Part shown: positions 60,489 to 64,000 of the stretch, piece by piece
How the letters are laid out: each line of letters begins with the position of its first letter
Position numbering within the stretch: position 1 is the first letter of the stretch
Assembly: GCA_964429855.1 (NCBI GenBank)
Contig: CAYSDM010000020.1
Location: forward strand, 4,754 to 68,753
Direction: 5' to 3'
Source: CALLMM01 sp964429855
GTDB taxonomy: Bacteria > Armatimonadota > Chthonomonadetes > Chthonomonadales > CAJBBX01
Length of the DNA: 64,000 nucleotides
The notes under the pieces: model-generated
Databases searched by the model: none
What the model was told of the DNA's origin: nothing
The model's input: only the letters and a program-made list of their open reading frames with translations
Made by a program: the position numbers and the translations under genes

Positions 60489-61433
60489 TCAGACGGCCCG
60501 GTGCGCCAGCTCCTCCAGTGCGATCCGGGTCTCCTCGAACACCTCGTCAATCTGGCGCGGACTTTCGAAGCCGATGATCATCATGTCGAGGGCGCTGGAA
60601 GCCAGCGCGAACTTGATCGATTCGCGCGCGCGCGCCAGACGATCCTCACCGCGCACCGCATCGCCGTTCGCCAGTATCTTCATGCCGATCACGCCCTTTC
60701 CGGCGCGCCGCATTCGCAGCAGCGTCTCCCGCACCTGCTCCGGGGTTTTCGAGGGCGGATCGCCGGGCTTCTGATCCATGTGCGCGCCCCAGGGATTGAA
60801 TCGCGCCAGATCCACATCTACCCAGGGATCGGCGGCGGCGGTCTGAAGCGCGGCGAAGCTGTGGCAGGAGCAGCCGTGCGCCCGGATGATCTTCTTCTGT
60901 TTCGCCTCCTCCAGCGCCTCCCGCACGCCGCGATAGCGCACATTCCAGTCCGCCTCGGTCACCACATGCATCAGAACGATGTCTATGTAGTCCACGCCCA
61001 GTTCGCGGCGAAAGCGATCCAGATCGGCGCGCGCCTCCTCCGCTGTGCGGTGGATGATTTTGGACTGGAGGACATACTTTTCACGCGGAACGCCTTTGAG
61101 CGCCTCCCGCAGGAAGGTATGAGATCCGTACATGTCGGCGGCGTCGAAGAAGGTGATTCCCCGATCCAGCGCGTGGCGGATCATTGCGGTGAACCTCTCC
61201 TGGCCGAGCCGGGTCTGATTCGACTGATGATTCCAGCCGGTAGACCCCGTGCCGATACCGAGCAGCGAGGCGGTGATGCCGGTTTTACCGAGCTTCACCC
61301 GTTCGGTCGGCGCGCGCGACGGTTTTTGCGGATCCGGCTCTTCTTGCGCCGCGACGGCCGCGCCGGTGATCGCCAGCGCGCCGGAAACGGCCGTTGCCTG
61401 CTTCATAAAGTCTCTGCGGTTTATATCGGGCAT
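60489..61433 (-). CDS. Tat-exported aldo/keto reductase
   Basis: 314 residues from ATG 61433 (MPDINRRDFMKQATAVSGAL); the twin-Arg motif NRRDFMK and a hydrophobic segment ending AAVAAQ form a Tat signal. The AKR tetrad is Asp (FFDAADMYG), Tyr, Lys (VLQSKIIHR) and His (VLMHVVTEADW). CGCPPGAG-type ribosome-binding GGAGG precedes the start. AKRs are usually cytoplasmic, so export of a folded cofactor-bound form is notable. It is followed by a second Tat protein in the same orientation, probably one transcript. Confidence 0.85.
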   Translation of the reverse strand: MPDINRRDFMKQATAVSGALAITGAAVAAQEEPDPQKPSRAPTERVKLGKTGITASLLGIGTGSTGWNHQSNQTRLGQERFTAMIRHALDRGITFFDAADMYGSHTFLREALKGVPREKYVLQSKIIHRTAEEARADLDRFRRELGVDYIDIVLMHVVTEADWNVRYRGVREALEEAKQKKIIRAHGCSCHSFAALQTAAADPWVDVDLARFNPWGAHMDQKPGDPPSKTPEQVRETLLRMRRAGKGVIGMKILANGDAVRGEDRLARARESIKFALASSALDMMIIGFESPRQIDEVFEETRIALEELAHRAV

Positions 61434-61455
61434 GGTTATCCTCCGGGAACAGGCG

Positions 61456-62331
61456 CTACTGATGAATCGCTTTGGCGACCGCATCGCGGGTCGCAAAGAG
61501 GCAGCGATCAATATCGGCGATGGGGTTCTGCTCGTTCTCCTCGTACTCCAGCGCGAGGCAGAGTTCAAATTTCAGCCGCTTCAGTTCACGCAGCAGATCC
61601 ACCGTTCGCAGATCGCCTTTGCCGACCTCCGTGAAGTGAACCCGGTCTTTTACGTCTTTGAGATGGATGCCGTAGACCCGCCTGCCAAAGAACTTCACCC
61701 ACTCGACCGGGTCTTCTCCGGAGCGCAGGGCGTGGCCGGTGTCAATGCAGACGCCGATATGCGGGTGATGATCCTTCAGAGCAGCCTGCACGCTGCTCAT
61801 CCTGTCATAGCGGGAGCCGGGACCGTGATTATGGATGGCGATTCTGATCTTATACTCCGCCACCAGTTTGTCGAGAATTGGAAGCGATTCACGGGAGGGA
61901 TCGGCGGTAATGACCGGAATCTTCAGCGCCTTCGCGAACTCGAAGATTTTTCTCGAGGCGTCGGCGTTGCCGTCGAATCCCTGCACGCCCCACGCCATCA
62001 GGCGGATTTTCTGCGCCTTCAGCTTTGCCAGGGTCGCTTCGATCTGGCTTTTGTTGTCGGTCAGGGGAATGTGCGCCTGAAACGCCTCCCAGTAGTAGAG
62101 TCCCAGCCGGGCCGTTTTATCGAGGGCAGTCTCAAAGTTGTAGCCGCGCAGGGAGTAGCTCTGTATCCCCATGCGGAAGGGCCAGTAGGGGCTTTCGCGG
62201 CTAACCTGCTGCGCGGCGGCTTCCAGAAGCGAGGAGGCGCTGACGGCGGTCAGCGCGGCGGCTCCCAGCGCGCCTGCGCGCAGCAGATCGCGGCGGCTGA
62301 GGGTCGGCGGAAGTGGATCGGATTCGTTCAT
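61456..62331 (-). CDS. Tat-exported sugar isomerase/epimerase-like TIM-barrel protein
   Basis: 291 residues. The N-terminus carries a Tat signal (LSRRDLLRAGALGAAALTAV). The TIM-barrel AP-endonuclease-2 family shows FRMGIQSYSLRG, LMAWGVQGFDGNAD, IAIHNHGPGSR, HIGVCIDTGHALRSG and VYGIHLKDVKDR; metal ligands His and Asp are present. Likely isomerises or epimerises a sugar or cyclitol outside the cytoplasm. It starts 22 bases upstream of the Tat aldo/keto reductase, so the two may process one exported substrate. Confidence 0.85.
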   Translation of the reverse strand: MNESDPLPPTLSRRDLLRAGALGAAALTAVSASSLLEAAAQQVSRESPYWPFRMGIQSYSLRGYNFETALDKTARLGLYYWEAFQAHIPLTDNKSQIEATLAKLKAQKIRLMAWGVQGFDGNADASRKIFEFAKALKIPVITADPSRESLPILDKLVAEYKIRIAIHNHGPGSRYDRMSSVQAALKDHHPHIGVCIDTGHALRSGEDPVEWVKFFGRRVYGIHLKDVKDRVHFTEVGKGDLRTVDLLRELKRLKFELCLALEYEENEQNPIADIDRCLFATRDAVAKAIHQ

Positions 62332-62583
62332 AGTCTGCTCTCCGGTTTGCCCCTGGCAGTTCGGCGCGGAACGGCTCCGCCGACGCCAGCGGGCTGTCTT
62401 TGCCCTTCATTCACCATGCTGACGGCAGTTCCCTTCTTCCCGAGACCGATCATGATTCTGAAAGGAAACTACTTTACAGGATGAGAAACATGGCGTGTAT
62501 AGAAATGGATGTAACGCATATCTGCGTCGGCACAGATTATCCGCCGTAAACAGTTAACTCACTAAGAGACTATCATCCGGCGA

Positions 62584-62832
62584 ATGCGGGTGAACCAGAC
62601 CCGTTTTGTCCGACCTCTTCGCATCCGTTACATTCGTGTTCTCTCCGGCGATCCGTTTTCCGATTACGTTCGGGTGGAGTACATTCTGGAATCTCAGATC
62701 ACGGAAGAGAGAGCCGCCTACCTGCGAAGCGTCGGATACCTGGATACAAGGGCGGGCAGGCGTGTCTCGGTTACCACCCGTACCTTTGTACGGGATGGCG
62801 GTGTCTGGAAGATGCTGGTACTACCAAATTAA
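62584..62832 (+). CDS. Possible small protein or gene remnant of unknown function
   Basis: 82 codons with ATG. The end (TRTFVRDGGVWKMLVLPN) looks like a genuine protein terminus, and the middle (EERAAYLRSVGYLDTRAGRR) is plausible. No ribosome-binding site is obvious and no family is recognised. It lies just before a decayed RHS gene and may be the end of a truncated gene. Confidence 0.4.
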   Translation: MRVNQTRFVRPLRIRYIRVLSGDPFSDYVRVEYILESQITEERAAYLRSVGYLDTRAGRRVSVTTRTFVRDGGVWKMLVLPN

Positions 62833-62869
62833 CCAGATTGAATGGAGGTGTTTCAACCGAACAACGTTT

Positions 62870-63490
62870 TGGCAGAATAGCCAGTACTACGCGAACGCTC
62901 TGTAAAGCGCCAATGTTGTGATCAACGCCAGTCAGACGGTGGTCGGAACGATCGCGTATGAGGGTTTCGGTCAGAGTGTGGGGACGACAGGCAGCAGCAG
63001 CAGTCCCTATCTGTTCGCGGCAACGAGCGGTTACCGCAACGATGGCGATGCAGGTCTGGTGCATGTGGGAGCGCGTTACTACGATGCGCAGGCGGGTCTG
63101 TTCCTCACTCGCGACACCTACCTGGAGCAGAAACCGTACCTGTATTGTGAACACGATCCCGTCAACAGGGTGGACCCGACCGGGCATGAAGCAGAAGATT
63201 GGTGGGCACGCAGGAGAACTGACGGAGGGATTATCGGAGGGATTGGCACGATAGTCACTTTACTGCCATCTCTCGCCTGCCCACCAGCAACCGTGGCTTT
63301 TACCTTCATCGCATTGCCAGCCCTGATGGAGACGGTTTACAACCACTGGGGCATCCCCATTGCGAATAGGTACTTTGGTCCGGATACTTTCCCAAACTAT
63401 CCGAAGCCAACTCCAGGCCACCTTCAGTCCCCAAACGAGTATCCAGAGGAGCCTCGGATAAGTTTTGGGTGCCGCAGGTGTAAACAGTAG
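62870..63490 (+). pseudogene. RHS-repeat-associated core fragment with premature stop
   Basis: From about 62870 the frame reads WQNSQYYANAL, a TAA at 62903-62905, then SANVVINASQTVVGTIAYEG. The RHS-associated core hallmark GYRNDGDAGLVHVGARYYDA follows, with FLTRDTYLEQKPYLYCEHDP and NRVDPTGHE. After it, about 100 residues with a hydrophobic stretch (TLLPSLACPPATVAFTFIAL) form a variable C-terminal tip. The N-terminal RHS repeats are missing. The in-frame stop and missing 5' part mark it as a pseudogene, although GTG 62918 could still give a 190-residue product. Confidence 0.7.
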
Positions 63491-63594
63491 AATCTTTTTC
63501 TCGGTGTAAAGTGGTTCGTCTATCTCTTCCCCCTGCGTTATCCGCGGTTGGCACAATGGCGGACGAACCACTTTTGAAATAAGGATGCAAGCTC

Positions 63595-63858
63595 ATGCAT
63601 ACAGTTTTTCGCATGGTATCCAGTGCCGTTTTCTATCTTCTGATCCCCCTTCTCAGACGCCACATCCGTGACACTGTTCTCAGGATCATTGTGGTATCAA
63701 CCTGTTTATGTCTGGGGACAAGTACACTTTTGCGGATGTTGGGAGAGTATCAGGGCAATAACTCCTGGATGGGCTGGAGCGCTCATCTATGGATAATTGG
63801 TTGGCTACTGCTCCTGCTGGGACTAGCTGCGAGCGTTCGTCGGCGTAGTGTTGGATGA
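63595..63858 (+). CDS. Small two-TM protein, possible immunity partner of RHS tip
   Basis: 87 residues with AAGGATG upstream of ATG. Two hydrophobic segments (about 27-45 and 63-81) and a basic C-terminus. No family recognised. RHS and polymorphic toxin tips are often followed by a small immunity gene; the position after the RHS tip suggests this, but the tip itself is not identified as a toxin. Confidence 0.5.
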   Translation: MHTVFRMVSSAVFYLLIPLLRRHIRDTVLRIIVVSTCLCLGTSTLLRMLGEYQGNNSWMGWSAHLWIIGWLLLLLGLAASVRRRSVG

Positions 63859-64000
63859 GACTTCCTGACCCTTCTGACGGTGACGACGGGGGGACAGACG
63901 ACCAACCGCTTCCAGTACAACGATCTGGTGATCTATCTGGCGCGTCTGAGCGATCTGCATCTCTACGACGTGCCTCCTTCCGGAGCCGGAAAGTGGGTCG
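63859..64000 (+). pseudogene. Second RHS/YD-repeat fragment, runs off the window
   Basis: In frame after the previous stop: TLLTVTTGGQTTNRFQYNDL and further to the edge. GGQTTNRFQYN resembles an RHS/YD repeat. No start codon is seen, so it is a fragment or continues beyond 64000. Confidence 0.45.

Noticed and set aside
62491..62550. A 19-codon frame with a purine-rich leader before 62584
   Set aside because: Too short and unlike any known peptide; no conserved feature seen.
1..64000. tRNA, rRNA, riboswitch or CRISPR loci
   Set aside because: None was recognised by eye on either strand; a covariance-model scan would be decisive and was not possible.

Overview
The window is a GC-rich bacterial chromosome segment, most likely from the Armatimonadota or a similar Planctomycetota-like group. 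I infer this from the gene mix: a bacterial spc/alpha ribosomal locus, many secreted or Tat-exported sugar-active proteins, a WbsX/GH99-like protein, a multi-pass DUF6785-like membrane protein, a PEP-CTERM protein, an RLP (RuBisCO-like protein), phytanoyl-CoA-type oxygenase and several aldo/keto reductases. No rRNA, tRNA or CRISPR array is visible, so the phylum is an inference.

Layout. 1-12.9 kb is on the plus strand: the end of an EF-G-like gene, then rpsN-rpsH-rplF-rplR-rpsE-rpmD-rplO-secY-adk-map-infA-rpmJ-rpsM-rpsK-rpsD-rpoA-rplQ-truA-rplM-rpsI, closed by a hairpin terminator. The usual upstream genes (rplE, rplX, rplN and others) are absent; EF-G abuts rpsN. 12.9-18.8 kb holds two aldo/keto reductases, a large secreted WbsX/GH99-like protein and a polyprenyl diphosphate synthase. 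19.0-21.8 kb is a signalling cassette: PAS histidine kinase, Rcp1-like regulator, and a receiver protein whose C-terminal half resembles KaiA/RsbU-N. 21.9-25.2 kb carries a membrane-anchored glycan-binding-like protein, an M15 peptidase, a HEAT-repeat gene with a probable frameshift, and a triple-HTH protein. 25.4-31.7 kb is gltBD (glutamate synthase).

32.2-36.5 kb is a compact operon of a vWA protein, a coiled-coil four-TM protein and a YfaP-like (DUF2135-type) membrane protein, followed by a BamE-like protein. This is the best candidate for an undescribed membrane system. 36.6-42.2 kb is sugar and oxygenase genes. 42.4-47.6 kb contains a lipoprotein MsrB and then an RLP, an apiosidase-like (DUF4038/GH140-type) glycosidase and a DUF1537 acid-sugar kinase in tight order, a coherent candidate for branched-sugar (apiose-type) salvage. 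47.6-49.9 kb encodes two STN-domain exported proteins and a third exported protein. 50.3-52.9 kb is rseP and dxr. 52.9-62.3 kb holds secreted or exported enzymes, including a sulfatase-fold protein without the formylglycine motif, a PEP-CTERM protein, a di-heme oxidoreductase and two Tat-exported proteins. From about 62.6 kb to the end the DNA is a decayed RHS locus with small ORFs.

Working together: the first 13 kb is translation, secretion and transcription machinery. The remainder is dominated by envelope and carbohydrate functions typical of a saccharolytic heterotroph, with nitrogen assimilation (gltBD) and isoprenoid genes (ispA-like, dxr) interspersed. All family assignments come from reading motifs by eye; no database search was run.
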